From: Leptobrachium leishanense
Taxonomy: Eukaryota; Chordata; Amphibia; Anura; Megophryidae
Direction of reading: 5' to 3'
DNA length: 64,000 bases
NCBI GenBank assembly: GCA_009667805.1
Contig: CM019063.1
Location: 197,574,954 to 197,638,953, forward strand
Position numbers and translations under genes: made by a program. Position 1 is the stretch's first letter. Every line of letters begins with the position of its first letter. The notes below the pieces were generated by a model. The model searched no databases. It was not told where the DNA came from and saw only the letters and a program-made list of their open reading frames with translations. Shown one piece after another: positions 33,190-43,242 of this stretch.

Positions 33190-33896
33190 CTGAGTGACCC
33201 CATTCAGTAATTTAGAAATGTGCCTTTTGTTAAAAAAATAATCATTACTAGTGCGTAAATGGAAAGAGAGACAATAATTTTATGATTTTTGCAGAGTAAT
33301 TTTACCAGTAGCATTTCATGAGTTGCCATCAAAGCTGTCTTATATAAGCCTAAAACACTTCTTGGAAAAAAATATGTATACCAGTTAGCTTAGCCATTAT
33401 ATATCATTTATGTATGTCTGTATATAGAATAATACAATTTTTTTCTTGGTGATATTTTCTTGCAAAGATCTAACTTAATAAAGAAATTCATATTAATTAC
33501 CTGAATCTCTGGTTCATAAAGGATTGCTTTGATAAAATAAAAGCTAATCACTCTTCTGTATGATAGATGTGACTTCAGATATGTTTCAGCTTAGCAACGT
33601 CGGAACCATTCACAAATTACCTACTAATGGGAAACTATTAACACTGAGTGAAAGAATATTATTTATAGCAAAAGGAACTGACTCATTGGCTCAAAGCTTT
33701 TTCCTTGTGGGTAAATTCCAATTACAGAGGCTATCAAAAACAACATGATGAACATTGTGATTTTTTTTTCCCAAAAGTGTGAAGTGACACAAACTCGAAT
33801 ATGTCAACTGATGTAACACTTGTAATTCTAAGCTAATGAGCAGAATTGGGGAAATAAAAGAAATTGTTACATTATATAAAAAAAATTGAATACATA
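33190..33896. other. No recognisable feature
   Basis: AT-rich, apparently unique DNA. Confidence 0.4.
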
Positions 33897-34307
33897 AGGC
33901 TATATTACAAAGTTGGTGCTAACTTAACCAAAGTTGTTGTAAGCTTAACAACTCCACAGACTATAATTGCTCTGGTAAGATTTTAGCGTGACATTCCGGG
34001 GCAGGCGCTACCTCGGCACCTTGCCCTGGATCCATGCGCTGCCCTAGATGATACTCGCAGAAGCACTTCTGTCCCTAGGACTCCATGGAGGGCTTGGATG
34101 CTGGCAGCAAGCCCTGAGTGATCCCGTTCTCATGAGGTCGCTCAAGGCCGTGGAGTGATCGAGGAGGGAAACTGGGGACTATTTGTCCCCAGTCTCACTC
34201 TGCTCCAGGCAGCCAGAAGCAGTGGATCGAGCCACTGTTCTTGCCGTGGGATGAGACATGACTACCCGATTTATTGGGAGGTAAGCTCATGCTAACTGAT
34301 TCTGCTG
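33897..34307 (+). mobile_element. Family U element (copy 2), right part lost
   Basis: Left end GGCTATATTACAAAGTTGGT, then CATGGAGGGCTTGGATGC and GCAGTGGATCGAGCCACTG landmarks. It runs directly into a family A fragment after CTGATTCTGCTGGC. Confidence 0.75.
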
Positions 34308-34567
34308 GCTTTTTCTGGTCGCTGGTCAGCGCTCTGTTCGGGGGGGTTGTCGGCTTTCTTCGGATCGATTTGGTGTTTTTTCTGTATTTTTTCGGATCGA
34401 TACAGCGGTTTTGCGGTGGGTTTTCAGATGCATTCGGTAGCTTGTTCCCTGCACTTCAGGGACTCTGCAGTGAATGCCGAATTCACCACAGGTTCAGCGA
34501 ATCGGACTAGCCGAAGTGCGAGGAGCGGGAGAGTCAGCGACAGTTCGGTGCTCGCTGAAAAACCCTG
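34308..34567 (-). mobile_element. Family A element, end fragment
   Basis: Contains TTCCCTGCACTTCAGGGAC, GCCGAATTCACC and ends GCTGAAAAACCCTG at 34567. Confidence 0.7.
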
Positions 34568-34577
34568 TCAGCATTAA

Positions 34578-35002
34578 GGCTAGGGTCAAACTAACGCATT
34601 TTTCGCGTTGTCCGTGAAAAAGTGCGTTCGAACGAATGGACGTATTTGTTCACGGAATACGTGATAGCGGTCATACGATGCGCATTTTCGTCCGTGATTT
34701 TGTACGGTTATCAATAAAACACTTTTTGTGTCTGGACGTTATGTTGGCCGGACATTAGCAGCGTCTGACGTCTCCTATTCACGCACACACGCCACTAGCG
34801 GACGCAGCGCACTCTGTACGTCAGTACTAGCGGTTTGACATTCTCGAAAAAATGCGTTTGTTTGCCACTTGCGTTGCGCGGCCGCACTTTCGTGCGGCCG
34901 TTCTTCGTATGCTGCCTAGCATTGGACGTCATTTGCTGCTAGCACGGCCGTGATTAAGTGCGGCTAAACGCACGTTAATACTGCGCTCGTCTGACCCTAG
35001 CC
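34578..35002 (+). mobile_element. CpG-rich MITE, family G (copy 1), about 425 bp
   Basis: Inverted ends GGCTAGGGTCARAC; TAA on the left and TTA on the right. High CpG content with words such as GTACGTCAGTACTAGCGG and CGTCCGTGATTTTGTACGG. Three-base TWA targets are characteristic of PIF/Harbinger elements, but no transposase is present to confirm it. Confidence 0.88.
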
Positions 35003-35329
35003 TTAATGGTCATATCTGACTTCACTATAAAGGGAAGGGAAAGAATCAAAACCTCAGGATTAAAGTCCTCAAATTAAATTTTAAAGAACCTCGTCAACGT
35101 AGAACTTATTGAATGAAAATAATCACATATTTTAACACCATAAAGGAAGGACTTAATGTAGCTATCATAATGTCATGTAACATTCAGCACTGTACCTTTT
35201 TTTTCTCGCTTTTTTTTTTCTTCCTTTTTCCAGTTGGGTCATTTACTTTTTCCTATCACTTCCTATCATCAAATGCTCATGGTGATGCTTAGATGCTTAT
35301 CTGTGATTTGGCCTATGATCTTTTCTCTG

Positions 35330-35554
35330 TTTACCTTCCAAATCTCACGCACAGCCCCCACTCTCTGGAACGCTCTCCCTCGTACTGTCAGACTTTCCCC
35401 TAACTTCTCTTCCTTCAAACGCTCCCTTAAAACGTTCCTATTTAGGGAAGCCTACCACCCAACTCACTGACGCAACCATCAATCACTCTCACCTTACAGT
35501 CCTCTCCTCCTGTTTCCAACCCCAACCCTCCCAGATTGTGAGTTCCTACGGGAA
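35330..35554 (+). pseudogene. L2-type LINE, ORF2 C-terminus (left part)
   Basis: Plus-strand translation APTLWNALPRTVRLSP-FSSFKRSLKTFLFREAY matches the end of L2-clade reverse transcriptase proteins. The 3' UTR begins after about 35470 and is interrupted at 35554 by a hAT element. It continues at 38407. Confidence 0.88.
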
Positions 35555-35684
35555 CAGGGCCGGCGCTAACGTAAGGCGGCACAGGCGGCCGCCTTACTGT
35601 CTGGCGTCCTGCCAGTGTGAGGGGCGCCGGCCCGGGGTGTAATCGGTCATCCGATTCGGATGACCGACCCCCGAGATTTGGCCC

Positions 35685-35951
35685 GGGGGTTGAGGGACCC
35701 AGATGCCGGGCAGCGCGAGAGCGCCTGCCCGGTCTTGAACAGTCCGTCCTGTGAAGTGGATGCGGCTGTGTGCGTGCGCAGCCGGTCACGTGGTCCGGCT
35801 AATCAGGTGGTACTGAGTCTCAGTACCACCTGACTGGCCGACCGCGTGACCGGCTGCGCACGCACACAGCCGCATCCACTTCACAGGACGGACTGTTCAA
35901 GATCGGGCAGGCGCTCCCGCGCTGCCCGGCATCTCTCTGGGTCCCTCAACC
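35685..35951. repeat. Long palindrome, about 130-bp arms
   Basis: Near-perfect inverted arms centred on T35818 (ACTGAG-T-CTCAGT). Landmarks GTGGATGCGGCTGTGTGCGT and its complement lie on either side. GC-rich and able to form a cruciform or a long hairpin RNA. Confidence 0.92.
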
Positions 35952-35989
35952 CCCTGCCGGAGCTGGGGCAACAATCCAGGTGAGAGCTG

Positions 35990-37005
35990 GGGGCAAATCC
36001 ATGACCTGCGGGCAAATCCATGACCTGGGGCAAATACATGAGCTGGGCAAATCCATGAGCTGGGGGCAAATCCATGTGCTGGGCAAATGCATGACCTGGG
36101 GGCAAATCCATGAGCTGGGCAAATCCATGTGCTGGGCAAATCCATGACCTGGGGGCAAATCCATGACCTGGGGGCAAATCCATGAGCTGGGCAAATCCAT
36201 GTGCTGGGCAAATCCATGACCTGGGGGCAAATCCATGACCTGGGGGCAAATCCATGAGCTGGGGCAAATCCATGTGCTGGGCAAATCCATGACCTGGGGC
36301 AAATCCATGAGCTGGGCAAATCCATGACCTGGGGGCAAATCCATGAGCTGGGCAAATCCATGTGCTGGGCAAATCCATGACCTGGGGGCAAATACATGAG
36401 CTGGGCAAATACATGAGCTGGGCAAATACATGAGCTGGGCAAATCCATGACCTGGGGGCAAATCCATGAGCTGGGCAAATCCATGTGCTGGGCAAATCCA
36501 TGACCTGGGGGCAAATCCATGTGCTGGGCAAATCCATGACCTGGGGGCAAATCCATGAGCTGGGGGCAAATCCATGTGCTGGGCAAATCCATGACCTGGG
36601 GGCAAATCCATGAGCTGGGCAAATACATGAGCTGGGCAAATCCATGTCCTGGGGGCAAATCCATGAGCTGGGGGCAAATCCATGTGCTGGGCAAATCCAT
36701 GACCTGGGGGCAAATCCATGAGCTGGGCAAATACATGAGCTGGGCAAATCCATGACCTGGGGGCAAATCCATGAGCTGGGCAAATCCATGTGCTGGGCAA
36801 ATCCATGACCTGGGGCAAATCCATGACCTGGGGGCAAATCCATGAGCTGGGCAAATCCATGTGCTGGGCAAATCCATGACCTGGGGGCAAATCCATGAGC
36901 TGGGCAAATCCATGACCTGGGGGCAAATCCATGAGCTGGGCAAATCCTTGAGCTGGGGGCAAATCCATGAGCTGGGCAAATCCTTGAGCTGGGGGCAAAT
37001 TCATG
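35990..37005. repeat. Minisatellite, 16-19 bp units, about 1 kb
   Basis: About 55 units of GGGCAAATCCATGAGCTG alternating with ATGACCTGG variants. Unit length is not a multiple of three and the minus strand lacks stops, so all three minus frames stay open for over 320 codons with the same repeating peptide. Not a gene. Confidence 0.95.
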
Positions 37006-37017
37006 TGTGAGCTGGGG

Positions 37018-37260
37018 GCTCTCTGCTCCTCTAGATTGTAAAATCCGGGGTGCCCTCTGCTCCTCTAGATTGTAAAATCCGGGGTGCCCTCTGCTCCTCT
37101 AGATTGTAAGCTCCTGGGTGTCCTCTGCTCCTCTAGATTGTAAGCTCCTGGGTGCCCTCTGCTCCTCTAGATTGTAAGCTCCTGTGAGCCGGGCCCTCTG
37201 CTCCTCTAGATTGTAAGCTCCTGTGAGCCGGGCCCTCTGTAAATTCTCGTGAGTCGGGCT
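37018..37260. repeat. Minisatellite, about 39-bp unit
   Basis: Six units containing CTCTGCTCCTCTAGATTGTA followed by AGCTCCTGGGTG or AATCCGGGGTG. Confidence 0.92.
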
Positions 37261-37497
37261 CTCTGCTAAAACACCTTATTTTCTGTAAGTGCCCCTCCCG
37301 AGACTAGTCTCTGGATCCGCCCCTGCCTGGGATTGGAAGGGGGCAATGAGAGGGAGGGGACAACAAGCACCACGTGGTTCCCTGCCTGGCCTTGCTTCCC
37401 GAATCCAATCACAGGCGAGCGGGAAAGGTGCGTGTGCACGTGTGCATCACATGCCTGGCCAGCGCCAGCGGCCGCTCGCACCAGTCGCCTCGAGACG

Positions 37498-37509
37498 TGA
37501 CGTCACGTG
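37498..37509. promoter_or_regulatory. CRE-like and E-box words in the hAT interior
   Basis: TGACGTCA at 37498-37505 overlaps CACGTG at 37504-37509 in a CpG-rich stretch. These are consensus CREB/ATF and bHLH sites. Function is not shown. Confidence 0.35.
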
Positions 37510-37849
37510 TCACACGAGGGGGACGCAGAGAGCGACGGTGGCGGTGCCTAGCTTAAGCTAAGCCTAAAAAATTGTTGCTACTAAAAAACCTACTACCTGG
37601 TCTGGTCCCTGATTGTCCCTGGTGGTCTGGTCTCTCGTCTCACTCCCTCCCTGACTGCCTGAGAGTGTGGACTGAGTAGAACTAGAACGCCAGCGGGCGA
37701 CGGGGGGGCCTGCAGTGCCAAGGTGAGGCAGCAGAAGTCAGCAGGCAGCAGTGAGCAGTGCTGTGCACACTGTCACAGTCAATCAGACACAGTCAGCTGA
37801 GCAGAGAGGTAAGAGACTCGCTGGGGGAAAATTTATACCATAAATAATA

Positions 37850-38105
37850 CCCATATGAGCAGCTGGGAGCCGCAAATATACCCATACATGAGCTGGGGGC
37901 CGCAAATATATACCCATACATGAGCAGGGGCCGCAAATATACCCATATGAGCAGCTGGGGGCCGCAAATATATACCCATACATGAGCTGGGGGCCGCAAA
38001 TATATACCCATACATGAGCAGGGGGCCGCAAATATACCCATATGAGCAGCTGGGGGCCGCAAATATATACCCATACATGAGCTGGGGGCCGCAAATATAT
38101 ACCCA
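37850..38105. repeat. Minisatellite, about 32-bp unit
   Basis: About eight units with GAGCTGGGGGCCGCAAATAT and ATACCCATACAT. The repetitive open frames on the minus strand are not genes. Confidence 0.92.
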
Positions 38106-38406
38106 AATATGTTGTTCCTACAGTCTGACAAATGTAACTACTGCCTTTCCAGAAGAAAGACAGTGTTTATATAAGTCCATAAAGACAGCACTGGTGGCTG
38201 TCCCCCCAATCAGTGACTCACAACGCTGCTAAAGGTTGTCCTTGCAAGACCAACTTTAAGCATCCTTTAATCTCTGCGTGACGACACCGAACACTCACGA
38301 TAGAGATTATTATGCATCTCTATCCTGATTGGCTTGACATGACGGGGGGGGGGGGCACCAAAACAGACCTTCGCCTGACTAGGCAAAAAAGCTTGCACCG
38401 GCCCTG

Positions 38407-38545
38407 TACGGGAATAGGGCCCTCATCTCCTCCTGTACTGTTTGTCAAATGTTGTTCAATGTATTGTAACCCTGTCTATACTGTGCTTATTGTACAGCGC
38501 TGCGGAATATGCTGGCGCTTTATAAATAAAGAATAATAATAATAA
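38407..38545 (+). pseudogene. L2-type LINE 3' UTR (right part)
   Basis: Continues the copy broken at 35554: GTACTGTTTGTCAAATGTTG, TTGTACAGCGCTGCGGAATA, ending GCGCTTTATAAATAAAG with an AATAAT microsatellite tail as usual for L2. Confidence 0.88.
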
Positions 38546-38639
38546 TAACCATATGATTCCATTAATTGTATTTACGACAACCCCCCCCCCTTCTGCTTTT
38601 GCTTTGCTCTGTGTGGTTCAATTCTATTATTTCCCTTAG

Positions 38640-38850
38640 CATAGCTTCCAGACCTGTGGAAGAGAGGTATAACTCTCGAAAGCTTGTCTTTAAAATTATT
38701 TATTTATAAAGTATTTTACCAGGAATGATACATTGAGATTTCTCTCATTTTCAAGTATGCCACATTAGTCCAATAAAAAAAGTATCACTACGTACTGCTA
38801 TACTCGGGATTTTGGCATCTGGACTAACACGGCCTATCTAATATATATAT
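38640..38850 (+). mobile_element. Penelope-like tail with degenerate hammerhead, interrupted
   Basis: CCTGTGGAAGAGAGG-CTCTCGAAAGCTTGTC resembles the hammerhead region of Penelope-like elements. The sequence is broken by a short interspersed fragment (38697-38757) and resumes at TTAGTCCAATAAAAAAAG, then GGACTAACACGGC. Confidence 0.55.
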
Positions 38851-39188
38851 GTGTTTTTTGGTGAGTGCCAAAACATTGACATTGAGGTTTGGTGGGTGAA
38901 TGGGGACAGACAAGCATAAGGGGTGGAAGAGAGCTGACATTAGACCTGGGGTTGACAAGATCTTAAAATACATGGGGTTGAAATGTACTGAGAATGGGTC
39001 AAAGCTTGTGAGAAAACTAATATGGGGTCTGGGTGAGTGATAGAAGATTGTTATACTGATATGGAGTATACAGGATGGAAGGAGACTGATGTGAGGTCTG
39101 GGGGATGGAACGTGTTCATAGATACATTGTTAACTTTTATTGATCATTCAAATAAAGTAGGTTTAATTAGCACTCTCAAAATGTACAC
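38851..39188. other. No recognisable feature
   Basis: Short unique stretch; nothing supported. Confidence 0.35.
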
Positions 39189-39310
39189 ATTCAGGGCTAT
39201 TCAGAGAGAGGTGAAAACCAAGAGAATTGCCAGGAGAATGAACAATCTAGACCAAATAGCCGATTTGGAAAGTGAGATAAATGGGAGAATTTTTCTGGTT
39301 TGACTATTTT

Positions 39311-41457
39311 TTTTTTTTTTTTTTAAATTCTTTATTTAGAAATTTCAAATAGGGCCACATGTCGACCAACAAGAAAGCAGCCACACAGGGCTGTGATATC
39401 AACTGTCGTAAAACATTATATAGATAAAAAAATAAAAATAAAAAAAAAAAAAAATAAAGAAGCGTATTGAGACATCTGCAGGCGCCAAAGGCAATGCCAT
39501 CATAAGGGGGTGGGGGGGAGAAAAGGCCTGAAACCTAAAGAAAAAAAAGAGAAAAAAGAAAAAAAAAAAAAAAAAAAAAGGGGAAAAGGGGAACATAAAA
39601 CATTTCCAAAATCCCAAATAGCTATACAGGCAATGAGGGAGGGGGGGGTGTGATCAAGGGGGCTCACAACACAATCCCCAAATCCATCTGAATAGCTCCT
39701 CAAACTATATAGAAAGAAAAATTAAAAACAACAGAGAAAGAGAGGAGGTCTTCCTATAACATTCCGAGCAGCAAAAGACAACAGATAAACAACGAGACGT
39801 GAGTCACAAAATGCAAAACCATGAACTAAAAAGAACGCATTGAAAAAGAGGCGGCTTCTCGTAAAGGTGTTGTGCAAACAAGTCAGATATTCCCATCACC
39901 TAAGTTTTCAGCCCGGGGAGACGAGCGCACCATCCGGCGCAAAACCCGCCCCCAGTAAAACAGGCCAGGCCTCGGCCGGTTCCGAGATTACATACGACAT
40001 TTTGTTATGGGTAACCACTAACGAGCCGGCTGGACCCCAGCGGTACCGGACCCCTTTATGCCTGAGGAAAGTTGTCACCTCGCGGTATCTGCGGCGCGCC
40101 ATCAGCGTTGCGAAGGGCAGGTCGTGAAATAATTTCAGGGTTACTCCATCAAATAGGACATCAGCTCGCGCCCCCGGCGCTGTCATGATCCGTGTTTTGG
40201 CTGCCACATCTGCTGTGACCGCGATCACATCTCTCGGGGCATCCCGTGGGGCCTCAGCAGCCTTGCGAATGCGGTAGACCGAGCTAAACACCTCCGGGGT
40301 GTCAGGCGGATCCTCCAAAACCTGGCGTGCCAGACTATTAGTGTACGAGAGTAAGTCCGCTGGAGTAACCGACTCGGGAACTCCCCGGACACGTACATTA
40401 CGCCGACGGTGCCGGGACTCCAGAGCCTCCACTGAGCGCGTCAAAACCTCCACCTGAGACCTGAGAGCAGTCACCTGTGCCGACAATACCGTCTGTTCTT
40501 CTGCCAACTCCACATTCTGAGCCTGAACCGCCACCATCTGTGAGCGCACCTCCTTTACCTCAGAGCGCACGTTAGATAATTCGGTCAGCCATATTGATTT
40601 GATCTCCGCTATGAAGTTTCTATAGTCCTGCATCGTAGTGGGGCGCATGTCATCTGGGGCAGCCGCAGGGGTCCCGGCAGAGCTTGGAGGCGCTGCTGCA
40701 CCCAATAAAGAGCCAGTCTCCCCTGGGGTTTCCGATATCCGCTGCGGTTGTAGGTCTCCCTCTTGTTGCGGGCTGTCTGTCCGCCGTGACACGTCCTCCG
40801 CATCCGACAGTAGCGTATCAGCCTCTGAGCCACCTGCGGAGGGCTCCGTAGCTGTGGCCTCAGGTAACTCCGCTGCCAAGGCCTTTTTCCTCTTTTTCTG
40901 CGCTCTCTTGCGTGCAGCAGCACTCATAGACATAGGATTCTTGTCCCGGGACGTCTCGGCGGGCCAATCGGGCCCCCGTCCGTTGTGCCAGGGGCAGTCT
41001 TCCTCCTCAGAGGAGTCATACCCCATGGGCAGGAGGGAAGAGGGGGTATAACTGTTGCAGAGCGTCTATAATTCAGTGAATCTCTAATGTCCGCCTGTCT
41101 GGTGTCCACCAACCTGCGCTGTGGAAGTGTTTTCAACTTCTTCCCCATGCTCAGTCGACAGTATAATCTCTCCAGCCAGGAATCAGGTCCGATATGGCCT
41201 CCAGGAAACACCCCAGGCTCCACAAGATGGCCGCCGCAACTAGGCCGCACCAGGCCCGAAGGTCCAGAAAGTCAGATGGGGGCGATAAAACGCTCGGAAA
41301 TCAGCGGCGCCGTGAGCACCACGCAGTCCACTCGTCTTGGGGGCCCTCAGCAGGTCAAAATCGGACGGTTCAGACCCTGTAATCGTGACCCTGTATAGGG
41401 TAAACAGCGGAGCTCCTCTAACATGCGTCTGCTCCCGTCCGTCGCTAGCCACGCCCC
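39311..41457 (-). mobile_element. ORF1-only L1-type non-LTR retroelement, about 2.15 kb
   Basis: Minus-strand element with a 430-bp 5' region, an intact ORF1, a 600-bp 3' region, an AATAAA signal (complement at 39331-39336) and a poly(A) tail (T-run 39307-39324). The 17-bp direct repeat TCTGGTTTGACTATTTT at 39294-39310 and 41458-41474 is a target-site duplication. No endonuclease or reverse transcriptase sequence is seen after ORF1. Confidence 0.9.
39908..41026 (-). CDS. L1 ORF1p-like RNA-binding protein, intact (372 aa)
   Basis: Uninterrupted 372-residue frame. Residues 1-130 are a low-complexity acidic/basic and Ala/Pro-rich region with a lysine/arginine patch near 39-48. Residues about 135-206 form a coiled coil with heptad leucine/valine spacing. 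RRRNVRVRGVPE at 207-218 begins the RRM domain, and RYREVTTFLRHKGVRYRWGP in the C-terminal part with SLVVTHNK matches the L1 ORF1 C-terminal domain (Transposase_22-type family). Such proteins form trimers that coat the element RNA and act as nucleic acid chaperones in retrotransposition particles. The first ATG is at 41026; another in-frame start pair (MSMSAAARKR) lies at residue 32. The absence of stops suggests a young insertion. It cannot move alone because no reverse transcriptase is encoded here. Confidence 0.88.
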   Translation of the reverse strand: MGYDSSEEEDCPWHNGRGPDWPAETSRDKNPMSMSAAARKRAQKKRKKALAAELPEATATEPSAGGSEADTLLSDAEDVSRRTDSPQQEGDLQPQRISETPGETGSLLGAAAPPSSAGTPAAAPDDMRPTTMQDYRNFIAEIKSIWLTELSNVRSEVKEVRSQMVAVQAQNVELAEEQTVLSAQVTALRSQVEVLTRSVEALESRHRRRNVRVRGVPESVTPADLLSYTNSLARQVLEDPPDTPEVFSSVYRIRKAAEAPRDAPRDVIAVTADVAAKTRIMTAPGARADVLFDGVTLKLFHDLPFATLMARRRYREVTTFLRHKGVRYRWGPAGSLVVTHNKMSYVISEPAEAWPVLLGAGFAPDGALVSPG

Positions 41458-41696
41458 TCTGGTTTGACTATTTTGACCTAGAATTTTCACTTCTCCAGTC
41501 ATTCTTTCTGAATAGCCCTGATTGTCTTTGTGTAGCTATAAGTGTCTGGGTGTGTGCATCTGTTAGTATTGTAAGTTTGTGCTTGTGTGTATCTATTGGT
41601 ATCTGCGTATTTTATTTTTGAGTGTCCAGAACTATGTATCTGTGGGCTGTGTATGTATATCTGTGCGATTCTGTCTGACAAGTGTGGTTCTGTTTA

Positions 41697-42121
41697 GGCT
41701 AGGGTCAGACTGAGGCAGTGCGAACGCGCGTGCAGGCGCACTTAATCACGGCCGTGCTAGCAGCAGATGCCGGGCAATGACGGCCAATATACGAAGTACG
41801 GTCGCACAAAAGTCCGGCTGCGCAACGCAAGTGGAAAATGAACGCATTTTTTCGAGAACGTTAAACCACTAGTACTGACGTACAGAGTGCGCTGCGTCCG
41901 CTAGCGGCGTGTGTGCGTGAATTGGAGACATCAGACGCTGCTAATGTCCGGCCAACATAACGTCCAGATGCAAGAAGTGTTTTATTGATGATCCGTACAA
42001 AATCACGGATGAAACTGCGCATAGTATGACCGCTATTGCGTATTCCGTGAAAAAATACGTCCATTCTTCGAACGCACATTTTCACGGACAACGTGAAAAA
42101 TGCGTTAGTCTGACCCTAGCC
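41697..42121 (-). mobile_element. CpG-rich MITE, family G (copy 2), about 425 bp
   Basis: Same ends and internal words as the 34.6 kb copy but opposite orientation. Flanks TTA and TAA. Confidence 0.88.
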
Positions 42122-42135
42122 TAAATTGTGTCTAT

Positions 42136-42303
42136 CAGGGTTATTCACAGAGAGGTGAAAAGCAGGAGAATGACTGGAGAATGGAAAATTCTAGGTCAAA
42201 ATAGCCAAACCAGAAATCTCACTTTCCAAATCAGCTATTTTGAACTAGAATTTTCCATTCTCCAGTCAGTCTCCTGCTTTTCACCGCTCTCTGAATAACC
42301 CTG
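42136..42303. mobile_element. Family B MITE, intact 168-bp copy
   Basis: Ends CAGGGTTATTCACAGAG inverted, TAT duplicated at 42133-42135 and 42304-42306. It contains the uninterrupted TTCTAGGTCAAAATAGCC that is the insertion site in two other copies. Confidence 0.94.
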
Positions 42304-42324
42304 TATGTGTTTTAAGAACATTAT

Positions 42325-43242
42325 CAGGGTTATTCAAAGAAATCCGAATTGCTGGAGAAAGGTAACCGAACAGTGAAATTCAGCGTACGGTTACCTTTCC
42401 TGGCCATTCGGCTATTCAGAGAGCAGGCAGTTCACCAAATCCTGGCAAATTGTCTGCATATACGGTGCCTGTTCGAGGGCAGTGAAATCCCCATAGAGAA
42501 GCAATGCTTCGTCTATTTAGAGAACAAAAACCAGCAGTGAAAAGTTACCGAATTGCCCTGCTGATCGGTGGTTTCATGCGGCAGATTTATTCAGGCGAAT
42601 CCCATAGGCTTCAATGCTAAAAATATTCCCGTTTTAATCTAATAAAATGTTATATCTAATAACTTAGAAAAATATCTAATAAACCATTGATTATAATATT
42701 CTGCAGTAAAAAGTCTCTTTATTTATAGATTCTAGGATCTTTTAGGCATTTTTCGTGATTTGTTTGGGAAAAAAAATTCTGTTTCTTTTTTTAAATCGTT
42801 TTTCCTTTTTTCTGTAACAGCCCTTTTTATTATCATTCTTTGGATCTTATATGTAAATTTCAGACATTTTCGTTCAGTAGTTTTTTTGCAAACAGCGTTT
42901 CACTTTTCAAACGTACTAGTTTTTTTTTTCACTCCATTCGTCTGCCGTGTTGGGTTTTTCCGGCGGCTGCTCTGCGCTGTGATCGGCGGCTGCTCGGGTT
43001 TCTGCTGCGTGTTCAGCGGGGTTAATTCAGATGTTTTTGCGGGTTTCGATGTGCGTTCGCCGGGTTTTGCGGTGAGTTTTTTCGGGTTTGCGGTGGCTTT
43101 TCCCTGCACTACGACGGCCCTGTGGTGCTTGCTGAATACACTGCAGGGTCGCCGAAATGGAATTGCTAAATCGTACCGAATTGAAGAGAACGAAAAGTCA
43201 CCAAAGGTGCGGTGACTTTTCGATTCTCTTTGAATAACCCTG
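42325..43242 (-). mobile_element. Family A element, 918-bp copy
   Basis: Left end CAGGGTTATTCAAAGAAAT with the GGTAACCGAACAGTG hairpin and right end with the GAAAAGTCACC hairpin, so reverse relative to the 10.4 kb copy. The flanks share TATGTGTTTTAAGAACA on both sides rather than a 3-bp repeat. Confidence 0.88.

Larger units (their letters stand above)
35555..38406. mobile_element. Non-autonomous hAT element, 2852 bp, with 8-bp TSD
   Basis: Inverted ends CAGGGCCGGCGC / complement of CAGGGCCGGTGC. The duplication TACGGGAA is exact at 35547-35554 and 38407-38414, and the two flanks join into a continuous L2 3' UTR. Inside are a 267-bp palindrome, three separate minisatellites and a CpG-rich stretch with a cAMP-response-element-like site, but no transposase. 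Confidence 0.94.
39192..41520. mobile_element. Family B MITE split by an L1-type retroelement
   Basis: Ends CAGGGCTATTCAGAGAGAGG (39192) and its complement (ending 41520); ATT is duplicated at 39189-39191 and 41521-41523. The MITE halves flank a 2.15 kb retroelement. Confidence 0.9.

Noticed and set aside
35881..37004. Three minus-strand frames of 320-360 codons
   Set aside because: All are the 16-19 bp minisatellite; a real protein would not be equally open in three frames.
37783..38131. Repetitive YIF/CGP-rich minus-strand frames
   Set aside because: Translation of a 32-bp minisatellite.
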